From contig JADNRV010000001.1 of the NCBI GenBank assembly GCA_015499995.1, forward strand, positions 806,001 to 870,000: a DNA stretch of 64,000 nucleotides, in the 5' to 3' direction. Under the pieces are notes generated by a model. That model was not told the origin of the DNA. It saw only the letters and a program-made list of their open reading frames with translations, and made no database searches. The number at the start of each line of letters is the position of its first letter. The stretch's first letter is position 1. This stretch comes from Flammula alnicola. Taxonomy: Eukaryota > Basidiomycota > Agaricomycetes > Agaricales > Strophariaceae. Positions 46,938 to 60,149 of this stretch are shown piece by piece. The translations under genes were made by a program, and so were the position numbers.

Positions 46938-47792
46938 AGCTTACGACCCAGATAACACGATAAATTATTATCCTGAATGGCCCGGAATTTAAATATTTGT
47001 CCAGGATCGCTCCGAGCACAGCTGAGGGCTTATATTTGGATTGCGCAGGTCGGAGTCGCCAGCATGGTAGTGGCCGTCCGACATCCTGAGCGAACGGAAA
47101 AGCCCCTATGTAGGAAGAAACGAAGAAACGCAAGACGAGAGCCCAGGGAATTGATCTTGAAGATACACGTCTTCTGAAAAGTCCCTAGCAAAGTCTGGAT
47201 GCACTTGCGAAAAAACCCGATAATGTGATGCAACGGAGGTAGGAAGCAGAACAATCGATAAAGGAACGTTGAACATTGAATAATTTCAGGATATCGAGTT
47301 ACGATTGCATGTTTGATATCCAGTGAGCGGGAGATTTTCAGAGCAACCGTTGAAAAGAAGAAGCTGACAGACGAATACCGAGGCGCCCATCAGCGGGTGC
47401 CTCTGCACGCCCTAGCGGTGCGCCGCTACTAGAATGAGGAGGGGCCAGGACCCAGGTAGTACGGTATAGAAGGTTAACTTACACTGACATGGCGGAATAA
47501 ACAATGTCTACACGTGACTGGGCTCCGAGTGAACTCGGAGTGAAGGCCTCGGCAATTTAAAATTATAGTGAGAAGACCCAAGTCGCCTGGCAGTCACACT
47601 CCAGACCACCAGGTCCTAGAGTGCGTCGGTGACGTTCATCTCGCGCCAGCTGTATATCCTTATAACGTGTAATCGCTCGCTACGCTCTCTTAATCCAATT
47701 CGGAATCATCCAGCTTCAAGTTGTCCGCTTATTCTCTAGGTTGTTACCACCTCTGCCTTATATACTTGTAATACTCCCCCAATACTTTCAAC
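46938..47792. other. Intergenic upstream of the patatin lipase
   Basis: The 855 bp hold short open frames on both strands that look like noise. A perfect 8-bp inverted repeat with a 2-bp spacer, CTCCGAGT-GA-ACTCGGAG, lies at 47523-47540, about 250 bp before the lipase ATG. Nothing else structured was found. Confidence 0.5.
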
Positions 47793-50700
47793 ATGTCCAA
47801 CCGCAATAAGGGAAAGTGTCCGAGGCTTAATCTCAAGACTCTACTTGACGAAGATTATGTTAATGAATCGTACGTTATTTTCAATGATAGGTTTCGAAAC
47901 GCTCCTCCAGATCTGACGCGTGCACTATGTAGGCATATAGAAGCTTTCGCTCATGCACTTCAGTTGGACGAGTCCTACTTTGATAATCATGGCGATACAT
48001 CCTCTCCACAAATCCCCGGAACGCCTGTATACAGTCACCCCAGCCACTCCAGAATTCGGAAGGTTTCTGCGCTTTCTGACTTTGCACCAGTCAATTTGAA
48101 AGTGAAAAGGTTTGTAAACATACTCATGTGTTTGACACATTAATATTAACGACCACGCACCCAACCAGACGCAGCAGAAAAAAGAAACAACCCGACAAAC
48201 GAAGCGATTATCTTTTTCTTATCCTTCGCTGGCCACTCCTGGTGCGTCTCCTTGGGGTATCGGTATTCGGAAACTCAACTGTTACTTTTTTTTGGGACAG
48301 TTCTTCATTTTCCTTTTCATCATGGCAGAGTTCGGATTCTATGTCATCATCAGGCAGTTAGTCAATACAAAGGAATGGATCTCAGCTTGTATGTGCAGGT
48401 ACAACTTGTCGCTTCTTCTCCCATATATTCACTCTATAACAGGGCGAGGTAAGAAGGGGCAACTGAGGAAGAGTATGCGAAGTGCGCGCAATTATGACGT
48501 GGGTCGAATATATGATGCCCTCAAACCTTAAGGAAAACATGTTTAACCCCATTATTCAGGAATGGAAAGAAGCCGCCATCACCTTGGATGAGTACCTTGG
48601 GTTTCAAGAGTGGAAGAAAAGAGATGAAGATCCTTTCTACGACTGGAAGCTTGTGCGAAAGGTATGCTTGTCGAATCAAACAAAAATCTTAACATAATTG
48701 TCGTACACAGGTCAAACGATCTCTCAGAAGCTTGCGCGAAAAGAATGATGTGAGGGGTTGCTTGGGGGTGCTGGAAACTTGCATTCGGTCAAATTTTGCT
48801 GCTGTTGAGTCGACAAGGTATGTTCTTAACTATCCATCCAATACTGGAAGTAACTAAATGTGCCATCTTCCTGTTAGACTGTATAGTGAAGTAAGTCCTA
48901 TACACAACCACATATTCGGTATTTGCTTAATTGTCTCAAATAAATAGACATTTCTTGGGACCAAGGATCTGATTGAATGTAAGTTAGAAGAATATTTTGA
49001 ACTCAGAACGTCGTTACTAAAAATCGTGCAGCATATTTTGACGAGTTAGAAAAGTCTCTTGAATTCATACGAGAGACGCCAGAACTCTCTGTGGACGAAA
49101 AGAAGCGATTTTTCAAGAGTGCAAATACCAACCTCGGTAGGTTTATCTTCTCAACGATATGACTGCCATATTCATGATTTTCCTCCCCCTCAGGTATCTC
49201 GGCACTGTGCCTCTCCGGGGGGGCATCCTTTGGCTACTGTGTGTTTCGTCCTGTTGTTATATATCAACCACCACTCACTTCGTTTCCACAGATCATTGTG
49301 GTGTTGTCAAGGCTTTTTTGGACGCCGGTCTTCTTCCGCGGGTGATAACCGGAACTAGTGCTGGTGGACTCATTGCCGCCCTTACGTGTACGCGAACAGA
49401 TGAAGAGCTCAAGGTTTTGCTTGTCCCTCGACTTGCCAATAGAATAACAGCATGTGAAGAGCCACTCAGCGTCTGGATCAAGAGATTTTGGAAAACAGGC
49501 GCTCGTTTCGATAGCGTGACGTGAGCATTCGCCATTGCATCCCAGTATTTGCCTGACACTTACTCGATAACTATAGATGGGCAAGAAAGGTATAATTTAC
49601 CTATATCAATCCGACTAACTAAAATATTAAAACAGTCTTAGTGTACGTTCTTTACCCGGGGGTCGATGACCTTCAAGGAGGCATACATGAGAACAGGTCG
49701 CATTCTCAACATATCAGTCATACCTGCTGATCGGCATTCGTGAGTGGAATTCGAAATCAAAGGTCAAACATCAACTTAACCCTTCGCCAGACCAACGAAA
49801 CTTCTCAACTACATGACGGCTCCTGACACTGTCATCTGGTCTGCTTTATTGGCATCAGCAGCTGTTCCTGGTATTTTGAACCCTGTGGTGCTGATGCAGA
49901 AGCTCAAGGACGGAAGCATTGTTCCTTGGAGTTGGGGAAGCAGGTTCAAAGATGGATCACTCAGGTCCATTCTTTTCACTGTCAGAATGACACCCTCTAA
50001 TGAATATTCTTAGAGTCGATATACCTGTTCAGGCTCTTAATTTATATTTCAATGGTGAATTGACAGTCATCCTAGGTCGTTGCGTCACTTATATATGCTC
50101 CAGTCACGCATCCGGTCGTATCTCAGGTCAATCCCCATGTCCACCTTTTCTTCTTCGCGCCTAGAGGATCGGCCGGTAAACCAGTCGCCCACCGTAAAGG
50201 AAAAGGTAATTAAAGTCACATATCATGTCTTGGGATGACTTATTGACTGTCATCTGTTAAAATTAGGGTGGAGAGGAAACTTCCTTCTATCAGCAGCAGA
50301 ACAATGGTTGAAGCACGAATTAACAAAGAATTTCAAGGTCATACGAGATCTTGAACTCCTTCCTCAACTATTAGGTCAAGATTGGTCTAGCGTTTTCTTG
50401 CAACGATTCGAAGGTGCTGTTACGTGAGTGCTAGACTAATCACTACCCCGCAACATTTCCTAATTTCTTAATTTCAATACTTATGTATAGGATTTGGCCG
50501 AGAACGCGGATTTTGGTTGGTGACTTCCACTCGAATAGTGGCAAGATAGCTCACATAATCTGGTAAAATAGGATTGGTTCCGGATCCTCACTGACCCAGA
50601 CCCGAATGAACTGGAACGAATGATGCATGTGGGAGAAAGCGTTACTTGGCCTAAGGTAAACATCTTAAACGTGCAAACGATTTGTTTCAGAACTCATATC

Positions 50701-51338
50701 CATTCTAGCTTCATATGGTCGAAAACAGGTTCAGGATTGAGAAGCAAATCTTGCTTGGTCGTCAAATCGTTCACAAGGCTTACAAAAGCAAATCTCGTAG
50801 CGACCCCAGACAGATATTGCTCCAGAAGGCGATTCCTAACCCTGCGTTGACCTTACCCGTGTCACCGTCATCGTCAATTTCTCCTCCTCCTTCTGGCTCA
50901 GATTCTTTGCCATTATCGGTTGATACCGATGCAGAAGCTGCTTTCGCGCGGGCATCACAATTTTATAAGCGGGGACGAGTGTCCAAGAATGCATCCCCAA
51001 ATCGCAACTCTGACGACGATGCGCCTACCTCTTTAAATCTTTCCCGACGCAAGATGTGGGTGGCAGAAGAAGTGGCCCCGACTGTTGATGGGGACAACGT
51101 AGCCGATACTGATCTGGTCACCGTTGCGCCTAGTCCCAAACCCTCAGGGGCTGAATCCCCCACCACTGGCATCTTCTCAAGGTTTCGCAACAATTCTATT
51201 TCGAAATTGTCCCTTCCTTTCTCCCTTGAGCATGGATTTACTTCGCGGATCGATTCTAGCCCAGAAAACAGACCGGAGAACAGTTGGAGTAGCGAAAGCT
51301 CTTCTGACGACGATTACCCATTGAATGAAGCTTCTTGA
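47793..51338 (+). CDS. TGL4: Patatin-domain triacylglycerol lipase, TGL3/4/5 type
   Basis: Hydrolyses stored triacylglycerol at lipid droplets; family members also act as acyltransferases or phospholipases. A 60-residue polar N-terminus leads to a hydrophobic stretch with FLFIMAEFGFYVIIRQL (about 48290-48370). The DUF3336-type region follows, with EWKEAAITLDEYLGFQEWKK and SYFDELEKSLEFIRETPELS. The patatin core has LSGGASFGYYHCGVVKAFLD (oxyanion loop, about 49200-49320), then GTSAGGLIAAL with the nucleophile Ser in GxSxG (about 49350), and FKDGSLR with the likely catalytic Asp (about 49945-49965). After KTFKE-like and SAAVPGILNPV blocks the protein continues to KVIRDLELLPQLLGQDWSSV and a Ser-rich tail of about 200 residues ending DDDYPLNEAS. 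More than a dozen introns. TGL4 or TGL5 cannot be separated by eye. Confidence 0.88.
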
Positions 51339-51864
51339 GGACTTGCATAGTCTGTATATTGTATTGTATTAAGTTTATAATTCCATCTTTATGTATCGAT
51401 TATTTTTTTTGCCGCTTTGATTCTCCTTGGAAGTACATACTAATCACCAACACAACAAAAGTCCGATTTCTTTGTCTACCCTCTCTGATATCGATATATT
51501 TATTTTTTTCAAGGCTGAACTGGAGTCTACCTTCCCGTGTGCTGGCATGATATTCAATTTGACATGATAGTGAAGATAACAAGGAGGGGGAAAAGTCAAT
51601 TAAGTAATTGGTATCGATATAGATTATACTTACGTATACTGTCGATAGTAGCGCCTGATTTTCTTCATCCAGTCTGGATCATGGATGTGATGGCAGCTGG
51701 ACTTGTTCCGGCTGGACCGAGTGTCTGTGTGACATCATTGTCCGACTCGACCACGTTCTATTTTCTGATTACTCGCTCACTTCACTCGATGCCTGAAGGC
51801 CTGACAGTTCGACATTTAACACCCTCACCTACGTACGTGGCTTTTGCTTCAAAATCCAAACACC
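51339..51864. other. Intergenic: lipase 3' flank and WD40 gene promoter
   Basis: These 526 bp are AT-rich at 51350-51520, as expected for a 3' flank. Short plus-strand frames are not protein-like. The WD40 frame is open a little upstream of its ATG but without another ATG. Confidence 0.5.
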
Positions 51865-53987
51865 ATGTCCGGGACTAGCAATGTCGCAATGACCACATAT
51901 CAGAAACATTTGCCAACCGGTACCGCTGCATTGCTCAAACCTCCATCTTCATCAAGCGCAGAGCAACACAGGAGGTGGAATCTTTTCCGAACCCTAGGCC
52001 ATACGCTTGATAGAGTGAATGTGCTGGCTGATGATGACCTTCACGGTCATACAGGGCAAGTCATACTGCAAACTGGTAACTTGTATTGATCTCATTAAAA
52101 TTTAAACCATTTCTTCAGCTGTGTTAATGCCTTAAGCTGGGCTCAAGACGGAAATCTTCTAATAAGCGCTGGAGACGACACCACCGTAAGACTGTGGAAA
52201 ATGGATTCAAGCCACATCGAACAAGAATATCCATTTGTGTGTCCTGCCGTAATTAATACAGGTCATCAAGCAAACATATTCAACGCAAAAATGTTGCCCC
52301 ATTCCTCACGTATGTAAGTCATGTCCTAAAATATGGCCTTTTAATTGATAGCTTAGCAATTCGAATCAGAATAACCGCCTCTGCAGATATGCAAATCCGG
52401 GTTTTTGACGCGAAGACAGCCCTCACGAGTGCAACTCCAGATAGGGTTGAAACAGAATATTCTTCCAACCAAACGCGTATTGCCACTATACGCTGCCACC
52501 GCGATGCAGTCAAGAGGGTCGTCACGGAGGATAGCCCTGACTTATTTATGTCGGTCTCCGAGGTGCGCATTGCATAATCCCTTGAAGGGTGAATTCTGAT
52601 TGAATGACTGATATAAACCATACCTTACTGCAGGATGGCACTGTGCGACAACATGATTTGCGAACGCCTCATAATTGCCGAACTGAATCCTGCTCAGCAC
52701 CACTTGTTGAACTAGGGCATGAGCTATCGACAATTTCTTTGTCTCCACTCACTCCTCATCAGTTCGTCGTTGCTGGGGAAGCCCCTTATGTATGTCTAAA
52801 GGCTCTCTATACTTCGACGCATATTCAAGAATCGACCTAGGGCTATTTGTTTGACCGTAGACATCTGCGGCGAACGATTGAAAGTGACTGGGGCACAATG
52901 CCCAATGCTGGGAAGGAAGCAACCACGTGTGTTCGAAAATTTGGTCGACGATCAAGGCCAACCAATAATCGACGCATCGTGCGCGACCACATTACAGGAG
53001 CACGTATGTCAGACTCAAATGGCCACGAAGTGAGCAAGTGTTTTATCCGTGATCCTCGTGTAATACCTACTAATACATGTATCAGGTTCTTCTTTGTTAG
53101 TTTCCGTATCTCTTCTCGTCGGCTTTCCCTGTTGACTTCGAACAGCTTACAGTGGTGACGGAGTTTACCTCTATTCAACTAAGGACGATCCAGAAAGCAG
53201 GGATGACCTTTCCTCGTCCCCGCCATCTGTTCTACCTTCTAACGTATGTTATTCGCCTTTCCGGTCAACCCATATGTACTCACCGATTGCAGGCCGGCAA
53301 TGACACCCCGCGATCGGAGCCAGCTCAAGTCAATGGTTCATCCCCATCTCGCACATACGGCATCGTCACCAGCCTCTTAGATGAATTCTCGTCTTTACAT
53401 ACTCCGGAAGAATCCCAACCGAATGTCCCAGTAGTAATGCCTCGCCGTCGCTACGCAGGCGCCCGAAATGTCGCTACAATTAAAGACGGTAGAACGCTTT
53501 GTTCATAAATTCGGCCGAATTTTTTTAAACTGATTATTCACTAAGTGAACTTCCTCGGCCCTGACGATGAATGGGTTGTTTCAGGATCTGACGATGGAAA
53601 TTTCTTTATATGGAACAAGGACAGTGGCGACTTGCATGGCATTTACGAAGGCGACAGCAGTGTAGTCAACGTCGTCGAAGGGCATCCGCACTTCCCATTG
53701 GTCGCTGTAAGTGGCATCGATACGACGGTGAAGGTGCGTCTTCACCAACTCTTCGACGCTGTTATTATTAGTTGGTTTACAGGCAATATCTTTAGTTGTT
53801 TGCCCCAACACCCTCTCGCAGCTCCTTCTCCAGGATGGACAACGCGGAGCAAATAATGGAAACTAATAAACGTCTCGGGTCAACGCGATTGATGAGAACT
53901 AACCTTGCAGCTCTTCAAATTCTGGCCGACGTTCGAAGTGCCATGGACCATGAAGAAATACGTCCTCCAGAATGCACTGGGCAGTGA
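51865..53987 (+). CDS. DCAF6/DCAF8-type WD40 protein (CUL4-DDB1 substrate receptor family)
   Basis: Family members dock on DDB1 in CUL4 ubiquitin ligases; the fungal substrate is unknown. After MSGTSNVAMTTYQKHLPTGT the first WD repeat is GHTGCVNALSWAQDGNLLIS followed by AGDDTTVRLWKMDS (GHTG completed across an intron near 52058-52119). Next are NAKMLPHSSR, ADMQIRVFDAK, then RCHRDAVKRVV with SEDGTVRQHDLRTPHNC, which holds a DxR-like DDB1-binding turn. A loop of about 150 residues with an acidic/Ser-rich stretch (SSLHTPEESQPNVPVV) follows. The last repeats are DDEWVVSGSDDGNFFIWNKD and VVNVVEGHPHFPLVAVSGID followed by TTVKLFAPTP, closely matching the DCAF6/8 C-terminal pattern. About 560 residues. 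Confidence 0.82.
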
Positions 53988-54866
53988 ATAAATTCACGAG
54001 CCAGCCACTTTGAAGACGACTGGCATCATGCATGCTACCCAGATCGTTTCGCCCTCGCACATAATCAACTACCCTCCTGGCCGAATGCAGATCATGGGCG
54101 AGGCTGGGCTGTCCGGTTGTTACTGCTCCGGTTACACAGTAAGTGTATGAAAGCCATTGTCTCCAAAGCCTGGCAGGCTGAGAATTCAGTTCAAATTCGT
54201 AATACTACAACTTACTTATGTTAATGTTTCCTTGTTACATTTTGTTGTATGAATAGACTTTATTCCCTTGCTCTTGCCGCAGAGAGCGCCTAAACATGGA
54301 TGCTGCTGTTTACATGCATCCTGCATGCATGCTGAATGAGTCGACACCAATGACATCTTGGTCACATGTTCTTTATTGGCCACCAATCGACTTGCTCACC
54401 GTAATATTTCTGTCCAAGCCTCTTCCAGGACAAACCTTCGGCTCGAATCCTGCTTGCAGAGACCCTTGTGCTATAAAAGTTTGAAGGAAGTTGGACCTTT
54501 CCGTCTAGCTGGTGCCACCAGGGTCAGCTGGTTTTCTTCATTTAGGCAGCAGTCATTGCTGCATAAACCTCAGGCTACGCTGGTCAGTAAGTTTTACTCG
54601 CACTCAACAGTGGGCATTCCTTGGGCTGACTTTGGTCTTTGTTGACTTCTCTCTTCATTCTTGGATTACCATCCTATGCGGCGCCTTCTTGGTATTAAGG
54701 CCAACCCTTCATTTACAGTTGACTTCCCATCATCGAGGCCTAGAGCTTTGGAAAGCCTTGCCCTCTTTTTATCCAGTTGCCAACAGTGCCCAACAAGTAA
54801 CACCATACCTTCAACTTGCCGACTTTTCCTAACATCCCTCTCCCTTCTACGACAACCTCTTCTTCA
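53988..54866. other. Intergenic: WD40 3' flank and CTK1 upstream region
   Basis: These 879 bp have several overlapping open frames just after the WD40 stop (53990-54180) and again at 54500-54640, but no frame is supported by family motifs or clean splice joins. A TGCATG-rich patch lies at 54315-54337. I annotate no gene here. Confidence 0.5.
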
Positions 54867-57800
54867 ATGCGAAACAAACGTTCCAGGAGCAATAAGGACC
54901 TAGACAGTGACATATACATGAATGTGCAGGCAGATGACGTTCACTCCGATTCCTACTCACGATCCCGTACTTCATATCATGTCTCTGAAAGCTACAGAGC
55001 ACCGTCGAGTTCTTCCCGAGCGCCCTATGTCTCGGACAGAGATGTGGCTCGCGCTCACCATAGTGATGATTGGCGCCACGCAGACATGGACCACGACAGA
55101 TATCCATACAACGAAGTTTTTTCTCGTGCAGAGCGGAGCGAGTATGACGACACTGGTACAAGAAGCTCAGGTGGTTGGGGAACAGTGGAACCTCAGTATA
55201 CTCACCCGCGAAATGAATGGCCGCAACGCTACGATAACGGTACTTCATCATCATCTTATCCCGAACCATCTGCATGGGGGGTCACTCCTCCTACTCCTTA
55301 CGAAACCAGTCGCGCCTCCTATCACGAACGTTGGCAGCCGCCTGATTCCAGAGACATGCCTCTAGAAGAGTGGAGTCCGGGATCCGCTCGAGCTGAACGG
55401 TCTTCCAATCGCAGACACCAAAATTGGCGCCCGGAAGCTCGAAGGGACAGAAATGCTGGCAACAAATTTCAAAGTGATTCTGGATGGGATTCTCGTCGTC
55501 GGGAGAGGTCAGGATGGGGCAATGAAACGGCCGTACGGCAGGAGGCGCCTCACACGGAAAAAGGAAACCAGGCCACTGAAGACCGGGCATGGGAACCTGC
55601 TGCTTCATGGAAGTCTACATCTAACAATGACCGCCACCACCACCGAGGACAAAATGGCCAGCGATCCAACCAGTCGAGGGCAAAACGAGGTCAAAATCAC
55701 AACAAACAGCGGCGGGAATGGCGGACGGACGATGGAGATTTGAACAAGTGAGTTTCAAATTTTCTCCCTGTTACCGAGTGTCTCTCAATAGTTAGCAGTT
55801 GGACGAGGCGAGATGTCGGCCAACCCGCGAGCAAGGCTCCTGCAAACCAGTATCCCTCGAGACGAAAACATCCTCGTTCTCCTTCCCATTCCCGATCTCG
55901 GAGTCGGTCACCGACGGTGTCGTACAGATCTCATCACTCTTCCCGAGGTCGATCTCGATCACGCTCTTTATCTCCGGCGAGCAAACGTCCACGGAGAGAC
56001 TCGAGCCCGGTTACTCTACGGAGTCAAACGCCCAGTGAAAGAAGTATACAGCGATCACACAATCGGCAAGAAAGATATGCTTCCAGGTCCCCAAGCCCAA
56101 ATCGCAGCCCAGTTAGCTTGGGTGGGCGCCGCAGAAGTCTGTCCCTTGTTTCAAGCACGAATTCCGACCGAAGTCCGAGTAGAAGTCCCATTGCCCCTGT
56201 GCGTTCTGTTCATCGCCTGCCCCCTATGAACCACGCCGCTACCAGTACACATAATACCTTCGTTAAGGGCTCCAGTAATGGGGCATCTTCTCGGAAACCT
56301 GACGAAGTACGGAATGGGAAGTCACGATCCCAAAGGCATAACCGCAAAGCAAAAGATCCACAGTTTATCCCAGACGTGGAATACGAGTTTATTAAGAGAG
56401 ATGACCGGCCTTCAATCCACGACCAACCTCCAATATATGACCGCCCTCCAATATATGAACGCCCTCCAATTCATGACCGTCCTCCAATCCATGACCGCCC
56501 ACAGGGACCATTAACTCCGCCTCGGCTTGCCAACGCCGAATCAAGTGCGCGAACGATCACAATCTCAATGCCACCACCTCCGTCGATTCCATCTCCTCAT
56601 ATTCCTCGAACTCACTATTCCTCTCAGGAATTCACTACTCAAGGAAATGGGTTCATGCATGAATCCAAAACGGAGACTTTAGCTGCCAAATCAACTCGGA
56701 ATTTTTCCGTCAGGAATTCGGGCTTCAAACCTATTGCAAAAGCTAGTTTATCTCTGAAGAAATTCTTTCCTGGCGACGAGGAAGACATGGACATCAACCC
56801 TGACGAACCCCCTCTGTCTACTGTGTCAGGCTCGCACGCCGTCCCAGAGAATCCTTTTCCTTCCCGTGATCCTCCACAACTTGCTGGGTGGAAAGATGCT
56901 CGCACACCCCCCACGGACGAAAGCCGAGGCCGTCGCCCACATGAAGCTGTCCTCGAGGGTCCGTTTGACCGACATGGCATACATCCAGCGTCACCTCTCG
57001 ACTCGACTCGTTGTTTGTCCGGACGCGAGCAAAAATTCCCGGCCAATGGGCATCCAACGCCAGACTTACATAAATCTGTCAATGATCACGAAAGACCGAG
57101 CCCTCACTTGACTGAAACAAGGGATATTCCGAGACCTCGACGGTCTTCGCATGAACTCGACAGGCGCTCAACGCCACCCGATAGCCAGGAAGTCCCTAGT
57201 GGCGTTCCTTCATCCTTAATCAAAGATCTATACAAGATCGTCAGTCAGGTCGGTGAAGGAACCTTTGGCAAAGTCTATAAAGCGCGGAACACAACGACGG
57301 GAACGCATGTTGCATTGAAACGTATCCGTATGGAGTCTGAGCGAGATGGATTCCCGGTTACCGCCATGAGAGAAATCAAACTTTTGCAATCCTTACGACA
57401 TGAGAACATTGTCAGGTTATACGAGATGATGGTTTCTAGCGGTATGATTCTCGCTATATACGAACAAGCATATTCTGATTTTTTTCCAGGTTCTGTTTAC
57501 ATGGTGTTTGAGTATATGGACCACGATCTAACCGGTGTCTTGTCACAAAACCAATTCACGTTTTCGGATGCCCATCTCAAATCTCTCTGCCATCAGATGC
57601 TGGCTGGTTTGGCCTATCTCCATCACAAGGGCGTAATTCATCGGGACATCAAAGGATCGAACATTCTAATTAATAATCGAGGCGAACTTAAACTAGCCGA
57701 TTTTGGGCTTGCTCGATTCTACCAGAAACGTAGGCGAACGGATTATACGAATCGAGTGATAACTTTGTGGTATCGACCGCCGGAACTTCTCTTTGGAGCG

Positions 57801-58410
57801 ACTGTCTATGGACCTGAAGTAGACATGTGGAGCGCAGGGTATGCACAGCGTCTAACTGATCAAATAAGACCAGCTAACCAAGAATTAGGTGTATTATGCT
57901 CGAACTATTCACAAAGAAACCCGTGTTTCAAGGCGTCGACGAGATTCATCAGGTTGAAGTTGTCTTCAAAATACTGGGCACGCCCACACCCGAGCGCTGG
58001 TCGGATGTCATGAACCTCCCTTGGTTTGAGTTAGTAAAACCTCAACAAGCTCTGCCCAATCGCTTTCGAGAAGCTTTTCAAAAGTGCGAAAAAAAAACTT
58101 CTTCCCTGCCTGACGTTTGAATGACTGTCGTCTAGGTGGATGTCGCCTGCTGCACTGGATCTCGCAGAGCAACTTCTGGCATATAATCCCAGGCAACGTA
58201 TCACTGCTCTTCAGGCTATGGATGCCCCTTATTTTCTCCAAGAAATGCCACCTCCTGCTAGACCAGTTGGGTAAGTCTCTTTCTTGTCTGTCTTGTCTAA
58301 TGACGTTTTAATGGTTTCTTGCAAGTTTGGTTGACCTGGAAGGTGAATGGCATGAACTGGAGACGAAGCGAGAACGAGCTAAAAGGAAGGAACGGAAAAA
58401 CACTACTTGA
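54867..58410 (+). CDS. CTK1: CTK1/CDK12-type RNA polymerase II CTD kinase
   Basis: Phosphorylates the RNA polymerase II CTD (Ser2) with cyclin CTK2 during elongation. The ATG at 54867 opens [20 protein letters not shown]. About 780 residues of Ser/Arg/Pro-rich sequence follow, including an RS-like block [16 protein letters not shown] (55880-55940) and an 18-bp tandem repeat. The kinase domain starts near 57225: [40 protein letters not shown] (the PITAIRE-like helix reads PVTAMRE), [29 protein letters not shown], and the T-loop [20 protein letters not shown]. All catalytic residues are present. After [19 protein letters not shown] the kinase ends near 58255. The protein closes with [17 protein letters not shown]. 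The DFG and GTLWYRPPE context plus RS N-terminus favour CTK1/CDK12 over BUR1/CDK9. Confidence 0.93.
56403..56492 (+). repeat. 18-bp coding tandem repeat in CTK1, five units plus a partial
   Basis: Units start at 56403, 56421, 56439, 56457 and 56475, with a partial sixth at 56493. They encode variants of D-R-P-P-I-H/Y. Units differ at a few third positions and at His/Tyr, so the array is not freshly expanded. Confidence 0.85.
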
Positions 58411-58591
58411 TTTAAATTTATCCATACACTGCTCTGGATGCTCTGCACGTTTTAATAGTCGAAGCTGTAATTATACATTGCTTTTCATGCTGACGAGATC
58501 TCCAAGTTGAGCCAGGACATACACTGAATTCTATGTCAGATCTTGTATGCTAAATACAGAGCTCTTCAGAAAAAGAAAAAAGGTGTCGCTA

Positions 58592-60149
58592 CTATTTTGC
58601 TTCTACACCAAATGTTACTAGTCCCTTTTCAGTGAGATGTTGGACGATTGACTCCACCTGGAAAGGTCGGGAATCGGTCAGATTATCGCCCATAACGAAT
58701 TAAGCATTAACATACATGTGCGGCTGTTAGCCTGATTTGCATATCCCACCGTTTAGTAAATGGCGCTCCTGTATCCTCAGCATCTTCGACGTCTCCCAAA
58801 CCGCCAGCCTTTCCCTGGGCATCATCTTCTTCACGATTCTTTTCAAACCAAATGAGCTTGTCAACCTGATCTATACTTCCACGCAATCGTCCTTGCTCGA
58901 TCATTTTGCGGGCCATCGTCTCAGCTGCTCCAGGTGTCAAATCCAACAAAGCTCCCAGACCTCGGAAGGTGATGTTGTTGTAAATGTTTGAGCTTGCAAG
59001 AAGGTTGTGTTCCATGACTGCACGATCAAGAACCGTTGAAGGTCCTGTACGCGTACTCGCATTGGGGTCCAGGTCCCCTCCATCATCGTTTCCAATCGAT
59101 GCTAATCTATCGTTGGAAGAAATGGCAATCTTCGCTAATTGATGCGGCTTCAAAGATTTCTCGAATTCTTTAATCTCGGCCGGACGCAGAATATGGTCAA
59201 GGAACATTTTGGAAAGGATATTATAGGTTGGAAGATCAGCGGTGCGTTCGTCTCGGTACAAAGACGCGAGCACGCGAGATCGATTAGGACCTGCAGGCGC
59301 CAGAACCGCGCATGTTACTGCGGCCAACCTGACTGACTGGTAAGTAGATGTGACGTTTCGCAGTACCGGTGCTTACAGCATGTGGCGACGCTCTTCCTCG
59401 TCAATTTCACCTACGTAGCTCAATTCGTGGTACCGACTCGCAGCCTCCAAGAATTTTCTGCTGTAGTCGCTTATGCGTGCCTGGCAGAGTTTGAATTGCA
59501 GAAGGGTCTCTCGATCGTTGGCAGAGTGTACGAGAAGAGCAGCACGATTGTAGTAGGTCTCTGCTTGCACCGAATCTTCGTCTTCAAGGAGTAGCCGAAC
59601 AATACGAACGTAGACGCGAAGCTTTTCTGAGTCTCCGATAGACCTGTAATCTAGAGTGTCAATCTATCTCTAAAATCGATGTGATTTAAGCACACCGTTG
59701 GCCTGAATCTAAAGAGATGCCCATCAGAACCCTGGCGGCATCACTCCATTCTTCCTCATCTTCGAGTAGGTCTGCAAGTTGAAATCTCAGAGAGTTTACC
59801 TATAGAGGTATATCACTATTCGTACATGCAAGTTATATGTAGAACATACCTGCTCTTCGTAACTGACGATTCGCGGCTGAACGGTGGCCAAAGTGTCTTC
59901 AACTACACGCTTTCGAAGATCGACATCCTTGATAGCACCTTCTCCAAGAATTTTAACAAGCTCAGACAGCACTTGACGTCCAACCACAAGACCGACGCTG
60001 TCCTGATTGACAACAGTATCTACCAAAGTGTGAAGGTCTTTTGCGACATTTGGTCCTGATTGTGATAGGATTTCTGGGATGAGAGAGATGAATGCAGGCC
60101 CTTTGTCCTTTTGACTGAGAGATGAGATTTGCGTCAGTTTCGCTTCCAT
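58592..60149 (-). CDS. CSN4: COP9 signalosome subunit 4
   Basis: A PCI-domain subunit of the COP9 signalosome, which removes NEDD8 from cullins. The start MEAKLTQISSLSQKDKGPAF is followed by helical repeats: LVDTVVNQDSVGLVVGRQVL, LADLLEDEEEWSDAARVLMG (about 59740-59800) and QAETYYNRAALLVHSANDRE followed by LQFKLCQARISDYSRKFLEA. The conserved AVLAPAGPNRSRVLASLYRD lies near 59240-59310. The PCI part has VMEHNLLASSNIYNNITFRG followed by LGALLDLTPGAAETMARKMI and GRLRGSIDQVDKLIWFE (about 58845-59010). The C-terminal helix VESIVQHLTEKGLVTFGVEA comes from a last exon joined across an intron near 58660-58715. About 430 residues, the usual size. The WD40 DCAF-like gene nearby acts in the same CUL4/COP9 system, though linkage is probably chance. 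Confidence 0.94.

Noticed and set aside
53988..54180. Continuation of the WD40 gene or a new small gene after its stop
   Set aside because: Two frames are open, but neither joins by clean splice signals nor shows family motifs. The WD40 protein is complete without it.
54420..54460. tRNA-like GGCTCGAATCC patch
   Set aside because: It resembles a T-arm, but no acceptor or anticodon arm can be folded around it.
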